NCBI GenBank assembly: GCA_002633005.1
Contig: NMRA01000695.1
Coordinates: forward strand, 64,001 to 128,000
Source: Phoronis australis
Taxonomy: Eukaryota; Phoronida; Phoronidae
DNA: 64,000 nucleotides
Direction: 5' to 3'
A program made the position numbers and the translations under genes. Positions 36,601 to 46,785 of the stretch are shown one piece after another; positions within the stretch are counted from its first letter, which is position 1; each line of letters opens with the position of its first letter. The notes beneath the pieces were generated by a model. It had not been told where the DNA came from and did no database searches. It worked only from the letters and a program-made list of their open reading frames with translations.

Positions 36601-38938
36601 TCCAGTTAATAATAGTGTCCTATAATTCTTGTCTTACTCCGGAAGTGACGTTTACGGAATTCAGAATTTCCCGCCATATTGTTTACATATATTCTGACTG
36701 TATAAGCTGTCGGGTCAATCATTGTTCCACCTAGGTACAAGTTCGGTCATCGTTTGCGTTTGTTTAGGAGTCAGTCAACATGCCGCAGGTTGCTGCGTAC
36801 CGGGGTGTAATCATTGTGGTCTCACGAACACTTTGGGTATGAAAGATGACAAGCTCCGGCCGCCGTACCTAGCTCACTCGCGTGAAGAACGCAGCGTTAC
36901 CGTATACGCAACGCACAAAGCACTGGACAATTACCGAGTGTGTGGCAACGCCTGAAGAAGGGTGTCATACTGTCGGCAGTGCCCCGTCGCCACTCCCGAG
37001 AAGTGCATTTTACAGAGGCACAAATCCTCACAGTAAATTCGAACGCAGAAACAAAATGACGGGAATTCCAGAGTAATGCAAGACTAATTAATGAAACTAC
37101 AGAGAGACATAATTAACTGAAACATAGGTCTCGGATAATCGACGAACCGTAATTTTACTAAAAATGACATGAAAAAAGGTTGCCCCCCCTTTAAGATAGC
37201 TTACTTTTTGATAAATGTGCCAAACAGTTATCCAGTGTTGCTTACACGTATACAGGGTGATTCCCCGAAATAGGCCTCAAACTTTTATTAATATTTTTCT
37301 ATACTTGAGCTAGGGACCTGAGGTCCGTTCCAAGAAACTGACTTGAGTTCATTTTTGACTTATGTCTAAGATTTGTCTTAACTTCCATACTTTGAAACTT
37401 CCACGTCCGGTCAGATAATTAAAATTAAGATAAAACTTTTATCAAAAACTTAATTCAAAGTTGAGATCTCTTTCTTAAAACAGTCTCGAGACAAGTTTTA
37501 TCTTTAAATTTACTAAAATTTAAGATTTGTCTTAGCTAGGTCAGTTTTGTTGGAACGGGCCCCAGTGCTCGGTTGCATGAAACAGTCCCTAATAGGGCTC
37601 AGCTAAGTTCTCTAAATCTATTGCGAAAACTCATATTGCCTTTATATTGACATAGTTTCATTGCTGAGTCAATTTTTACCTTTGATATAAAAAGTCCAGT
37701 GTGAAATATCGAAAGTAAAGAAGGATATTTTCCTGCAACGTCCTTACTTTTAGGACTAAGTCCCTATTTATTGTCACTGAATTCATGTCATTAGTCAAAG
37801 AGAAGCTCATTAGAGGTGGCGTGATTGAAAAGAATTACACCTGTGAGTGAAGAAAGACACAAACACGCAGCAGATGCAGGGAACTTTGGTAAGTCCCAAT
37901 TTGGGACGTTTTATGCGACTGGGTACTGAAACTGCATACACCTGAAAATCCTATTGCTAACAAGCGGTGCACACAGCATCCTCTGTGCAAAAAAATCAAC
38001 GCCGCGCATCAGCGTGTTTTCGACAGTGTGTCAATTTCGCTGTGTGTTCCATAAAACTGGTCATGTTTTTTATTTGGAAAAGTGCATCGAGTTGTGCTTA
38101 AATGCTGACGGGAGACATTTCCAGCACCTACTGTAGAGGTGCTTATTTGTAAGACTTTGTCTCAATTGTCAGCTCACAGACATTTGTTCACGCCTCCGTA
38201 TGAGCGTTGAGAAATCTGCTCGATGCCTCCGAAAATTCGAAAACGTTCAATGTGTTTAAAAAATTGAAAGTCTATAAAATTTGAAGTTCCTACCTTTGTT
38301 GGAAAATATTAGAAAACGTTTGGGACCTATTTCGGGAGAATCGCTCTGTATAAGGTAAAGATACTTACCAAGGGCATCAAACTATATTGACTTAAAAATC
38401 CGACAATCAATGGTAACGGGCGTTTAAACAAGCCTTTTACCACCTTCAAGTCCAGACTACACCCGAATGCAATGGTGCCGGCTCCTACCATTATTATCAC
38501 GGAGGTACTAAACAACGTGTCAACAACAGAAGGGTTCCGTATTACGCCAATGAAATACTCGATAACCACGGGCTCTACTCCCGTTTCGTCTCGTAATGGC
38601 TGAAAAGTGCATCTGAGACCAGTCTTGTCCAGAAAAATTCCTTTGACTTGCAGTACAGTGTCATTACTTTGGATGTGTGAGGCATCGAGGATGAATGTTG
38701 TGTTGCCAAGAACATCAACGGACTCGGTGTTCAACGACTCCACGGTTAAATTTAAATTTCCATAGATTGCGTGGTCCCAGTTGGTATACAGGGTTATATT
38801 TTGAACAGAATTTTCAGTCAGACGCCGAATTTCACTTGGGTAAAATGTAACGTTGACTTCAACCACCTCGATCCCTTGGCTTACACACGCGAATGTCAAA
38901 CAAACTGCAACCACGCCCGAGACGCAAAACGTGTACAT
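30666..38938 (-). CDS. SLC10A3/A5-like bile acid:sodium symporter family carrier, copy A
   Basis: Three exons on the minus strand: 38938-38369 (ATG), 33652-33481 (172 nt) and 31333-30666 (TAG). Together they encode 469 residues. A signal peptide (about 1-22) leads a 140-residue ectodomain with five N-glycosylation sites (NVT, NIT, NLT, NTT, NDT). The SBF membrane domain follows with FGCSLDL, SCPGGGASN in the middle exon, and FETGVQNTG near the end. The Glu and Gln that bind sodium in ASBT-type carriers are kept. An ectodomain plus SBF domain is the SLC10A3/SLC10A5 plan; the substrate cannot be told. The C-tail is polar (about 45 residues). The donor after the middle exon reads TTAG/GCAAGT, a GC-AG intron. 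The long introns hold the THAP and hAT-like elements. Copy B at 47887 is the divergent paralogue. Confidence 0.92.
31597..31760 (+). mobile_element. Fragment of GGCGGAT-type (hAT-like) element
   Basis: Begins with CAGTGGCGGATTTAGAGG, the same terminal sequence as the elements at 33705, 44770 and 54910, and then loses similarity. No matching right end is seen. Confidence 0.5.
31902..33226 (+). mobile_element. TTAA-flanked THAP-bearing DNA transposon (Kolobok-like), defective
   Basis: Flanked by TTAA at 31898-31901 and 33227-33230. The ends are inverted: AGGCGAAGGC at the left, GCCTTCGCCT at the right. The inverted arms run about 300 bp (31902-32220 against 32905-33226) with many differences. 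The middle holds a decayed THAP finger. TTAA targets combined with a THAP domain point to the Kolobok superfamily; piggyBac also uses TTAA but lacks THAP. No transposase catalytic core is present, so the element is non-autonomous. Confidence 0.8.
32171..32375 (+). pseudogene. THAP zinc-finger coding remnant
   Basis: 32171-32200 reads IPRCCCVPGC (start ATG decayed to ATA). After a frameshift, 32221-32268 reads LRRFPKDDTLRRRLLG followed by a stop. 32335-32367 reads RVCGKHFLPSE. Together they match the C2-CH THAP pattern: CxxxC, an FPKD-type motif, and CGKHF. THAP fingers are the DNA-binding part of P and Kolobok transposases. This copy is broken by a frameshift and a stop. Confidence 0.8.
33705..34694 (+). 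mobile_element. hAT-like non-autonomous element, copy 1 (empty site)
   Basis: 990 bp with 8-bp direct repeats GGTGGCAT at 33697-33704 and 34695-34702. The termini are AGGCGGATTTAGGGGG and CTAGATCCGCCACTG. It has no transposase ORF. An 8-bp target duplication and CAGTGGCGGAT-type ends fit hAT. It carries a tRNA-like module near its right end. A second copy in opposite orientation is at 44770-47202. This copy has a single CACTGTGTA at about 34001-34009, where the other copy has an insertion. Confidence 0.8.
34378..34440 (+). repeat. tRNA-like module inside the hAT-like element
   Basis: GTGGTTCGGCAGTGGTAACG resembles a tRNA D-arm / A box. GTCGTGAGTTCGAGTC, about 30 bp on, resembles a T-arm / B box. 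The module is also present in copy 2, at 45020-45085 on the minus strand. Confidence 0.6.
35464..35495. other. Perfect 11-bp palindromic hairpin
   Basis: CCTGAACGCGT, a 10-base loop, then ACGCGTTCAGG. It lies in SLC10 copy A intron 1; no function is known. Confidence 0.8.
36533..37190 (+). mobile_element. Second THAP-bearing TTAA element, internally deleted
   Basis: Flanked by TTAA at 36529-36532 and 37191-37194. Left-end and right-end sequences match the 31902-33226 element (for example GATTATCCCAAACAC, CTTACTCCGGAAGTGACGTT and, at the right, AAAATGACATGAAAAAAGG). The 658-bp copy keeps the left arm, the THAP part and a short right arm. Confidence 0.8.
36782..36955 (+). pseudogene. THAP remnant, second copy
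   Basis: 36791-36808 reads CCVPGC and 36935-36946 reads RVCG, in the same frame. The FPKD region has decayed to LGMKDD and the CxxH histidine is lost (RVCGNA, then stop). No catalytic domain follows. Confidence 0.7.
37250..38345 (+). repeat. Repeat family R3, copy 1, interrupted by a MITE
   Basis: The parts 37250-37320 and 37950-38345 match 39415-39500 and 39560-39945: AGGCCTCAAACT, GCATCGAGTTGTGCTTA, GACATTTCCAGCACC, TTTGTCTCAATTG and CCTATTTCGGGAG. An inserted MITE (37325-37565) and extra DNA separate the parts. It ends about 25 bp from the SLC10 copy A exon 1 donor. Confidence 0.7.
37325..37565. mobile_element. MITE family M2, copy 1
   Basis: Inverted ends of the type CGTTCCAAGAAACTGACTTGAG and TCAGTTTTGTTGGAACGGG, with AAGATTTGTCTTAACTTCC repeated in both arms. 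The opposite-orientation copy is at 40950-41187. Confidence 0.7.
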
Positions 38939-39414
38939 CGCCGCAGTTTCACGTGTAGCGAGACCTGCTGACTAACAATCTACATGTACCCGTCTCGCCT
39001 AGGCTATATATACGACTCCTTAGTGGGACAACGTGATTCAGTCACGATTATTCTTCACCATGGTGATTGTCTCCTACAGTGTACCTTTGTCACGCCTGTT
39101 TACCAATTATCATATAGAGTTTCGCAATCATCCACAACCCATAAAAACATGTACCAAAAAACACTTAACCAATCAACAAACGTTTCTGCCTGCCTGAAAC
39201 CCGTCTCCTACTAAGATGACGTTGGCTTAAGTACACATGACTCACTTTCAAGACCATACCACTGGGTAATCTAGGAGTCATCTAAAAAGTCGGTGCAAAC
39301 TTAGTGTAGCCATTCACTGTGCACGCTTATGCTCATAGTGTATGTTCTTTATATTTTTAGTTTGTCCAGGCCAAAAGCCAAGCGATTTTCAGTCAACTTT
39401 AAAATGTTCGGTCT

Positions 39415-39945
39415 ATTACACAATGTGATTCTCCTGCAATAAGCCTCAAACTAATGCCAGTATTTGTCCACTTGAGCAAGCTAGGTACCCGACTCTGCAA
39501 AAACTCGCACACAACTCTGTTGCGAATAAACCCTGCAGCACGCGCTACGAAAACATCATTTAAACGCCGATTAGCGTTCTTTCGTTAGTGTATGATTTGG
39601 CGATCGACCAATGTATTCCGTACACAGCAGTGCACATTTTCAATTTAGAACGGCGCATCGAGTTGTGCTTAGGTTATGCTTATATAGGGGATATTTCCAG
39701 CACCGACAGTAAAAGTGCTTCAGTAACTGAATTCTTTGTTGTAAGTTTTGTCTCAATTGGACGTGTCAGGCCCGTCAACTGGGCCATCTTTACCGACACG
39801 CCTCCTCGAGCATCTAGAAAAGCGTGGAAATTAAAAAGAAACCTTCAACATCAGGATGAGCTTAATCTGGAGCATTTGTGGTTCCTATCACTTCTAAAAC
39901 TATTAGCAAAAGTTTGGAGCCCGTTTCGGGAGCACCCCTACAATA
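39415..39945 (+). repeat. Repeat family R3, copy 2
   Basis: Direct repeat of 37250-38345 without the MITE, on the other side of SLC10 copy A exon 1. It ends CCCGTTTCGGGAGCACC. Confidence 0.7.
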
Positions 39946-40949
39946 ATTGTGAACGCTAGGCAAACTCAAGTTCTGCTTCTCATCTTGAGCTAAATCCAGC
40001 AAGTCCTTGACTTTCACCGAGATCGGATTAAGTCAAAGTTTATCGTTCAATCAATGTATCTCATAGTCCTACTTTTTGACCCGAAAGCACTCCGAGGGCA
40101 GCCAGTACCAAAGTTTCAGAAAAGGACTTTGAAACGGTGCCATTGGCTGTGTGGAGGGACCTCAAGCCCCGCCCTTATAAATTGTGTGCGTTCAAACGTT
40201 ACCCAACTAAGAAAGAAATTTCCCAAAGCTGAAGCCAAGTAAACTTAATCTTCCACTTTATATTTGCCCTATTCTGGAGGTCATGACCTCATGCTGCATT
40301 TTCGCCTCGGTCAGGACGGATTTTAAGCCCGCAGTAGGAGTAATTTTGGCACTGCATCTTTCTAGTACACCAATAGATAAAGTGAAATTCATAAAAATAC
40401 CCCTTCCGTCACGGTCCAGCACAATCAGATGCCTGCTCAGTAAACCGGCACAAAACGTGCGTACGTGATCAGCCTAGGGCAAAAATTTGACCACACTTTA
40501 TCAGTGACCCTTTTTCGTGATATTTTGTTGTAACTCAGGCCCAAGTTTCTGGTGGCTGCCCTACTCTCCCCCCTTCCCGTCCCAGGGACAACACGCGTAG
40601 ATTACTGACTCCGAGTCAGCGCAAATGTTGCAGCGGCCCGTCAAAAACATTTTCTACCGTAAGCAAACTTTGATGAAATAGACATGAGTCGACTCTTAAT
40701 CTACATGTACATCGAGTATTTACATGTAGGTAGTTGATAAAACAAAAGCAAGGTCAGTCTGCGTTTAGGTACATAGGTTGAGTGATTGTTTAAAAGTGTT
40801 CAATTTTGGGCGAAAACTTCACGTATTTCGGAAACAGGAGCATCGACCAGGCGTGCATATCCTTGTACTGTACGATTGCTTCATAATACGTCAAGTTTAA
40901 AGTAAATTAACACGTATTTGCATATATTTTGCATAGACAGTCACGTAGG

Positions 40950-41187
40950 CCTGGAGCTCGTCAGAAAAACTGACGTAGAAAAGACAAATCTTAATTTTCA
41001 GTTAATTTCAAGATAAAACTTAAATTTGTCTTACCCCCATTTCAAGAATCTTAAGTTTGACTGAAGTTTTGTCTTAATTTTAACTATCTTACCGGATGAG
41101 GAAGTTTCAAAGTTAGGAGGTTGAGACAAATCTAGACTGACTTAAGTCAAAAATTAAATTAAGTCAGCTTCTTTGAATGGGCCCCTG
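40950..41187. mobile_element. MITE family M2, copy 2 (inverted)
   Basis: The reverse complement aligns along its whole length with 37325-37565 (AAGATTTGTCTT, GACTTAAGTCA, CTTTGAAACTTCC). It ends next to GGGCCCC, as copy 1 does. Confidence 0.7.
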
Positions 41188-41316
41188 ACTGACACTTTTC
41201 CAAAACCAAAACTAAACCTGTTGCCCAACAACTACAGAACAAACATATATTATTATTATGCCATACTTTAAAGTTGCATTCGAGGCCAGTGGCCCAAAGT
41301 ACAATAACAAAACTTC

Positions 41317-42620
41317 TATACGCCCACGACTGCACCGAAAACTGTGTGCTTCTAAGGGACGGTGTTTATTTCTATGATAAAAATGGCCATTAGATGGTCC
41401 AGAATACCTTGACCCCATCCAAAAATGGAATGGTGTCGCTGTCTCTCAAAATTATTTGTCAAACTTTGTAAAAATCCTAAATCCAAAGATACAAAGGCAA
41501 ACGTAAAAAACAAACTGCCATTAGGAACCACAGCAATAGCCGAATCCATCCACCTGGTGTCAAGTTAATAGGAAAACAATTGCAAAATTTCAAATTTTGC
41601 CAGGGGTTCAGGAGATACAGCCATAGATAAGAAAAATTTCACTAGGCGGTGCCACAGTAGTTAGATCCATTTGAAAATCCACTTCAGTCATGCTCTTGTC
41701 AGTAGAAACACATCTGCTAATTTTAATGATCCTCTACGAGGTTTTTCAGATAGAGACGCAAACGACTAGAATCAGACTAAAATATAATTTAAAGAAACTA
41801 CTAGTTGGTGTAGAATACGTCGAGTTCATCACAAAAGGAAAGCTGATGTCGCCTTCATAACAGAAAGTTTTCAAGTTGAAAAAGGATCAAGGAACTATGA
41901 AGTTACAGAGGCGGATGTAAAAAATAAAATTGCCACTAGGGAGTGCAGTTGTAGTTGGTTTGGCCTGAAACTTGCCGTTATCAGTTGCCATCTCCATAGG
42001 AATACATCTGCTAAATTTCAGAGACATCTTGCAAAAGGTTAAAGGAGATACAGCCGTAGTCGCGAAAAATAGAACTACCCCTAGGGAAGCCAGAGCAGTT
42101 TTGAAGACGTCCGAAATACAACGCAAGCCTCTGTCTTCCTATCCGAACACATCTCCAAATTTTAATAATGCTCCTTCAAGCAGTTTGGTGGATGGAAAGG
42201 GCGATTTCAAAAACATACTAAAATTTTTAAAATGGCCAACGAGTTGCAGAGAATACATCTAATCCCCCACAAATGAGAAGGCGTCGTTTTCACAGAAGAA
42301 ACATTAACACCACAATTCAAAATCATCCTTAGGTTGTTTGATTGATTGAGGGGCGGACACAAAACACTGACTAGTCAACAGTAAAAAGGCCACTAGATGT
42401 CGCAAAATACATCAAATCAATCCGAAAACAAGAACAAGTCATTGATTCTTTAATAGAAAGCTATTTACCAAGTTTCATAACAATCCGTCAAGGAACAAAG
42501 CTGCCACTACTAAGGAGGAGCAGCATTTGTCGGATCCGTTTGAAAGTCGTAGTCGCCCGTTGTCAACTTTATATAAATACACCTGCAGAGGGTTCAGGAG
42601 ATACAACCAGGGCAGGCAAT
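41317..42620 (+). repeat. 435-bp higher-order tandem array, truncated copy
   Basis: Starts TATACGCCCACGACTGCACC, like the 50328 copy. Anchor motifs gccacagtagtt (41652) and ccagagcagtt (42090) are 438 bp apart. Each unit contains about three related 145-bp subunits (gatacagccg, ccactagg, catctgctaaatttc). About three units are present and no right terminus is seen. Confidence 0.8.
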
Positions 42621-42639
42621 AATCATGAAGACGATTTAA

Positions 42640-42838
42640 CAAACTCTATAATTCCCAGCAGATTCAGCACACACAATAACATACCATCTGCATAGGATAG
42701 AGCAGAGTAGAAATTTCCGAGACACTCTCAGTTACAAATACAAATTCACTGTTATTACAATCTTTAACGCACTCTAGAAACTCGTTAAGATACATAGTGA
42801 ACAAAAAAGGACTAACTGTACAACCATGTACAGCCTCC
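42640..42838 (-). pseudogene. Non-LTR retrotransposon reverse transcriptase remnant
   Basis: Minus-strand translation gives GCTVSPFLFTMYLNEF, which resembles the QGCxLSPLLF motif. After a frameshift it gives SYADGMLLCVLN, where YADG stands for the catalytic YADD. The second Asp of the motif is lost, so it is dead. A MITE adjoins its 5' side. Confidence 0.65.
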
Positions 42839-42978
42839 CGTTCAGTAACGCTGCGACATCGCTAAAAAGCAAGACTTCGTGAGATTACCTGAGATATGGC
42901 CGTGTATTTTCAGTGAGAACACGTGACTTTGACTAGATTTTAGCTAGGTCCTAGCGTACGTCCTAGCGTTACTGAACG
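42839..42978 (+). mobile_element. MITE family M3, copy 1
   Basis: 140 bp starting CGTTCAGTAACGCT and ending TAGCGTTACTGAACG (inverted ends). The interior includes AAGACTTCGTGAGATTAC, GAACACGTGACTTTGAC and doubled TCCTAGCGTA words. Confidence 0.85.
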
Positions 42979-43489
42979 CACGCCAGGTCTCCTAGGTGAC
43001 AGAGGATGCAATCAGAATTTTCCGGTTCCGGTTCATTTGATCAAGAAAACACCGGAAGCGGGTTTAAAACCTTTAATTTTGTATTATTTACACTCCGCTT
43101 AGCCATGAAATACATCTAGCTACCGTATACTAGCGTAGGCAGAGCCTCTGTCGGCAAGAACTGTTGCTGACTATAAAACCCAGTTCTGCCACAAGCGAAT
43201 CATTGAAGATTCCATTGGATAGAACGTGATTTAATTCAGTCCAATTAGGTCACCTTCCACTTTTTACAGAAGCGGGTATACTATACAAACACACACACGT
43301 TTTGGTTTAAACAAAATGCAAAGATGAGAGAAAAAAATCTACAATTCCATATCTAAACGGTACATGTACATCTCCGTTTCTCTGCGTGGACTAGGAGCTT
43401 GGCAACATTGGTAATAAATTAATATCTTGTGAACTCATCAAGCGACCAAAACGAGTGGTACATCTATTACATATGTTACAACCGGAATG

Positions 43490-44178
43490 CTAAATGGTGG
43501 TAGAAAATCTACATGCAAAGGGCATATTAACAAGAAATGGCTACCACTCTCAATATCTCTCATCTCACTTTTGCGATATTGTAACGATACATAACTGGTT
43601 CTCGGATGGTTTCCGGCACACCAAAAGACCCGAGGTTGTTTGCAAACTGGTACTTTATTTGCATATCCACAATTTAATGAGACATAGCATCTTTAAGCGA
43701 ATGTTTTATCTTTGTTAATAACCTATGTGCCCCCCTAGTCATTCTTCCTAATTCACCTATGGCTGCAACGTTGGGTGCCGTGCTTCCCTAAATGCAACAC
43801 AAATTTACAAACTTTATTACGCATAACATCATATTTCTACTCCATAGAGAACAATAGGTACTATCATAGAATCAAATAATTTGCGCCACATCTCAGCTGG
43901 TATTTCAATAATTTTTGACATATACGTTTTCAGACGAAACACACAAGTGCTTTCGATGCTTTTTTTCCTTAACGTTTTGGGCATATCTCTTTAGGTGTAA
44001 ATTTGATACAAAGGTATTTATATTCTGATGTGACTTCATTAAAATGTCTTAAGAAACCACTTTTTGTGAAGTCTAAATACAATAATCTTTGCCGATTTGA
44101 CAAAAGTGAATTGGCTAAATTAATGCATTTCGAGATTCCCGAATTTTCATCTAACGTACACGTCAGGAGGAATTTCAC
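43490..44178 (-). pseudogene. LINE reverse transcriptase C-terminal remnant
   Basis: Minus-strand frames give EYKYLCIKFTPKE, then EIPAEMWRKLFDSMIVPIVL then YGVEI, then NVAAIGELGRMT. The order and motifs (YLG-type, IFD...PILLYG, GELGR) match the region after the polymerase core in non-LTR elements. Several frameshifts and stops break it. Its order relative to 42640-42838 is reversed, so the two are separate fragments or a rearrangement. Confidence 0.6.
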
Positions 44179-44550
44179 TGAAGCCCCAATATCTAAATAT
44201 TGTTTGCATGTCCTTCCAACAGGGAGTAACTACAGTTGCGACACCCGATTTGCAAATCGTAACCTTGTCATCTTATCGGAATTCCGGCATTGTTTGGTTA
44301 GCGCGTGTTTGGTTGGTATAGCATGCGCACACACAGGAGGGGGGAGGGCTCGAAGGAGCCCCGCATGTGGCGAAGTGGGCAAAAAGGTCCGCCCCCGAAA
44401 GACAAAATGTCCGAGGAAATGGGACAAAAGTCCAGTAAATAAGCACAAACGCGCAATTCACAGTGGTGTACCCGTTTTTGTTTTTTTAGTCCGCCCGGTC
44501 TTTTGTTAGCAAAAAGGTCCATAACGTCAGGAATTTTGAAGACTGCCTCC

Positions 44551-44691
44551 CGTTCAGTAACGCTAGGACCTCGCTAAAAAGAAAGACTTCGCGAGATTAC
44601 GTGGGATATTGCCGTGCATTCTAAATGAGAACACGTGACTTTGACTAGGTTTTAGCTAGGTCCTAGCGTAGGTCCTAGCGTCTACTGAACG
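44551..44691 (+). mobile_element. MITE family M3, copy 2
   Basis: 141 bp, same orientation and design as 42839-42978. Both are preceded by GCCTCCC and followed by CACGCCAGG, so flanking bases may belong to the family. Confidence 0.85.
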
Positions 44692-45478
44692 CACGCCAGG
44701 GTTCGCGCATGTATAGTGTTTTGCAGACGATAAAATGTAAGGCGTATGGATTTCTACTTTGCACTACTACAGTGGCGGATCTAGGATATCACAAGGGGGA
44801 GCCCAACATTTTGCCCGGCTGGAAGCATTTGCGCAAACTGAACCACGATTGTAGATGCGCATAGCACCGAATGGGGGAAGGTCGGGAGGGGGGCAAACCC
44901 CCCTCCCGCCCAGGAAATTTTTCTGTTTTTACCTCTAAAAATCAAGCATTTTCCTTGATTCCTGAAGTATTATCCAAGAAAAAAAAGGCAAAAAAACGAG
45001 AACGTGTCAAACAGGAAAAACTGCAAATACCAAGGACTAGAACTCACGACTGGCGGATAGAGCGCACGTGCGTTACCACTACACCATCACGATTTAACTA
45101 CTAATCTCCTACTAAAAGACCTACTTGTTTATGGGCCACAGCGTTTGCGCGCGAAACTTACTTCTTTTTGTAATGCTTATTACACGTTTTATATTTTGTG
45201 CCATCATTTCTTAACAAATTTATCGTATTTGAAATAGTCTTCAAATGCCCAAAAGACCAAATCCATTTTTCGTGTTGGCAATAATGACGGGATTGCTTTG
45301 GAAATCGTCTTAAGATAAGGTTTGACAAAGAGAGTATTGCGAGTTTCTGAGTGATTCACTAAGGCTTCGATTAAAATTCACTTTTTACCAGCAGCTTCTG
45401 TTTTTTCATCGTCACTCAGGTTCCATTTTCTTTAAAAAATGAAGTAAATTTTCTTCATTACACAGTGTACACTCTATC

Positions 45479-45505
45479 ACAGTGCTAAACGAAAGTTAGC
45501 ACTGT
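45479..45505. other. Subterminal hairpin in the helicase insertion
   Basis: ACAGTGCTAA, a 7-base loop, TTAGCACTGT: a perfect 10-bp stem next to the left inverted repeat. It could be a transposase binding site (inference). Confidence 0.8.
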
Positions 45506-45539
45506 AGAATGTTGTTTAATATGGCCTCCCAGTGGTTAA

Positions 45540-46785
45540 AGTAATGGAACTGACGTCATAACATTCAGTCATTCCCATTGGTTGAAAGTTGGGAAACCCC
45601 TTTCAGTTTACAAATTACGAAGTGTGGCGACCACGGATTTAAGTAGTTGCATTTTATTAAAACGGACAGTGGTGGAAGTGAATAAGACCAAGAAAACCCC
45701 GATACAGTGGCTTAAGCCGAAACAAATCCGATGTATAAAGGTGTGTGCCAGTGGTGGCGATGTGGTCGGTATATTGCCGACGGGATACGGCAAAACATTG
45801 ATTATGGAAGTACTGCCTGTCTACGCGGACTTGCTTGCAGCTCGGGGACAATTTGAGAAGTCTGTGTGTCTAGTAATCAGCCCGCTGAATGCCATTCTGG
45901 CCCAACAGAGAGATACGTTTGGTAGGGAAGCTCTACTTCTTTCTTTTGGTGAAGAAGGTAAGCTCGTGAACACTAACTTTGTTTTCATAATTATATGAGA
46001 TCACGTAATGGCTCTATTAGTCGATCACAATGGCCAACATAGTACGTCTAACACCCTTATCTGGTTTGGCAAGGGGGGCCAGCAGGAGGTGATAACAATC
46101 ATACTTGCTAAAATCAAGCCTCACGAACTCTAACACGGCTAAAAATTGATCACAATACCGAATCTGAAAGCCATTTAACAAAGAATGTATTAGGTTACTA
46201 TACATGCGAATGTCAGACCTATGGTGCCCATTGGTGGTCTTGTGTAGTCCAACTTAGAAAATGCATCCATGAAAACTGCCAAAAAGAGGGGTGCGATCAA
46301 AATGGCAGATTTATAGAAAATAGTGTCAGTGTATGCCAATCTCTATTCTTGATACTTTTTTGTTCCAGAAGTGCATACAGAGCCTGAAGGGGAGTCGACA
46401 AACAGCGAAGATAGTGAGGATGACAGCTGTGCTGGTCGTTCAAGTGACTTATACCGATATGTACTTGGTCATCCGGAACAATTTGTGTCTTTTCCTAAAC
46501 GTATCCTGGCAGCCGAATGGTGTAAACGCGTAAGATTTGTAGTTGTTGACGAAGCTCATTGCATCGTGAGTTGGGGCGACAATTTCCGCCCCAAATTTCA
46601 GGAACTGAGGAAGCTGCGGGCCATGTTCACACAGGCAGTTTTTTGTGCCTTAACTGCCACAGCGACTGCAAGAACGGTGAAAGACATTTCTTATCATCTC
46701 CAATTGAAAGACCCAGCAGTTATTATGTCTTCAATTGACAGGCCCAACATAAAATATATTGTGAAGACTAGCCCAGCATACAAAT
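45540..46785 (+). pseudogene. RecQ-like SF2 helicase, ATPase half only
   Basis: Two exons, about 45540-45957 and 46369-46785, join through a GT-AG intron. Motifs: KPKQIRCIK (Q-motif region), GILPTGYGKT at 45768-45797 (Walker A), VCLVISPLNAIL, VVDEAHCIVSWGDNFRP around 46536-46586 (motif II with the RecQ aromatic-rich loop start), ALTATATART (motif III), and DRPNIKYIV. This order is that of RecQ-type helicases, ATP-driven 3'-5' DNA unwinding enzymes. An acidic SEDSEDD insert follows motif Ia. No in-frame ATG precedes motif I (the frame opens after a stop at 45537-45539), and the second RecA domain, RQC and HRDC parts are absent. A final splice at 46919 would add a stop at once. It is therefore a truncated or partial gene. 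The intron argues against a retrocopy. Confidence 0.85.

Noticed and set aside
31347-38368. SLC10 copy A as a pseudogene lacking its middle exon
   Set aside because: The 172-nt exon was found at 33481-33652 on the minus strand once a GC donor was allowed, and the whole frame is intact.
44003-44509. 168-residue plus-strand open frame
   Set aside because: It runs antisense through LINE debris into G-rich intergenic DNA, with no motif or codon signal.
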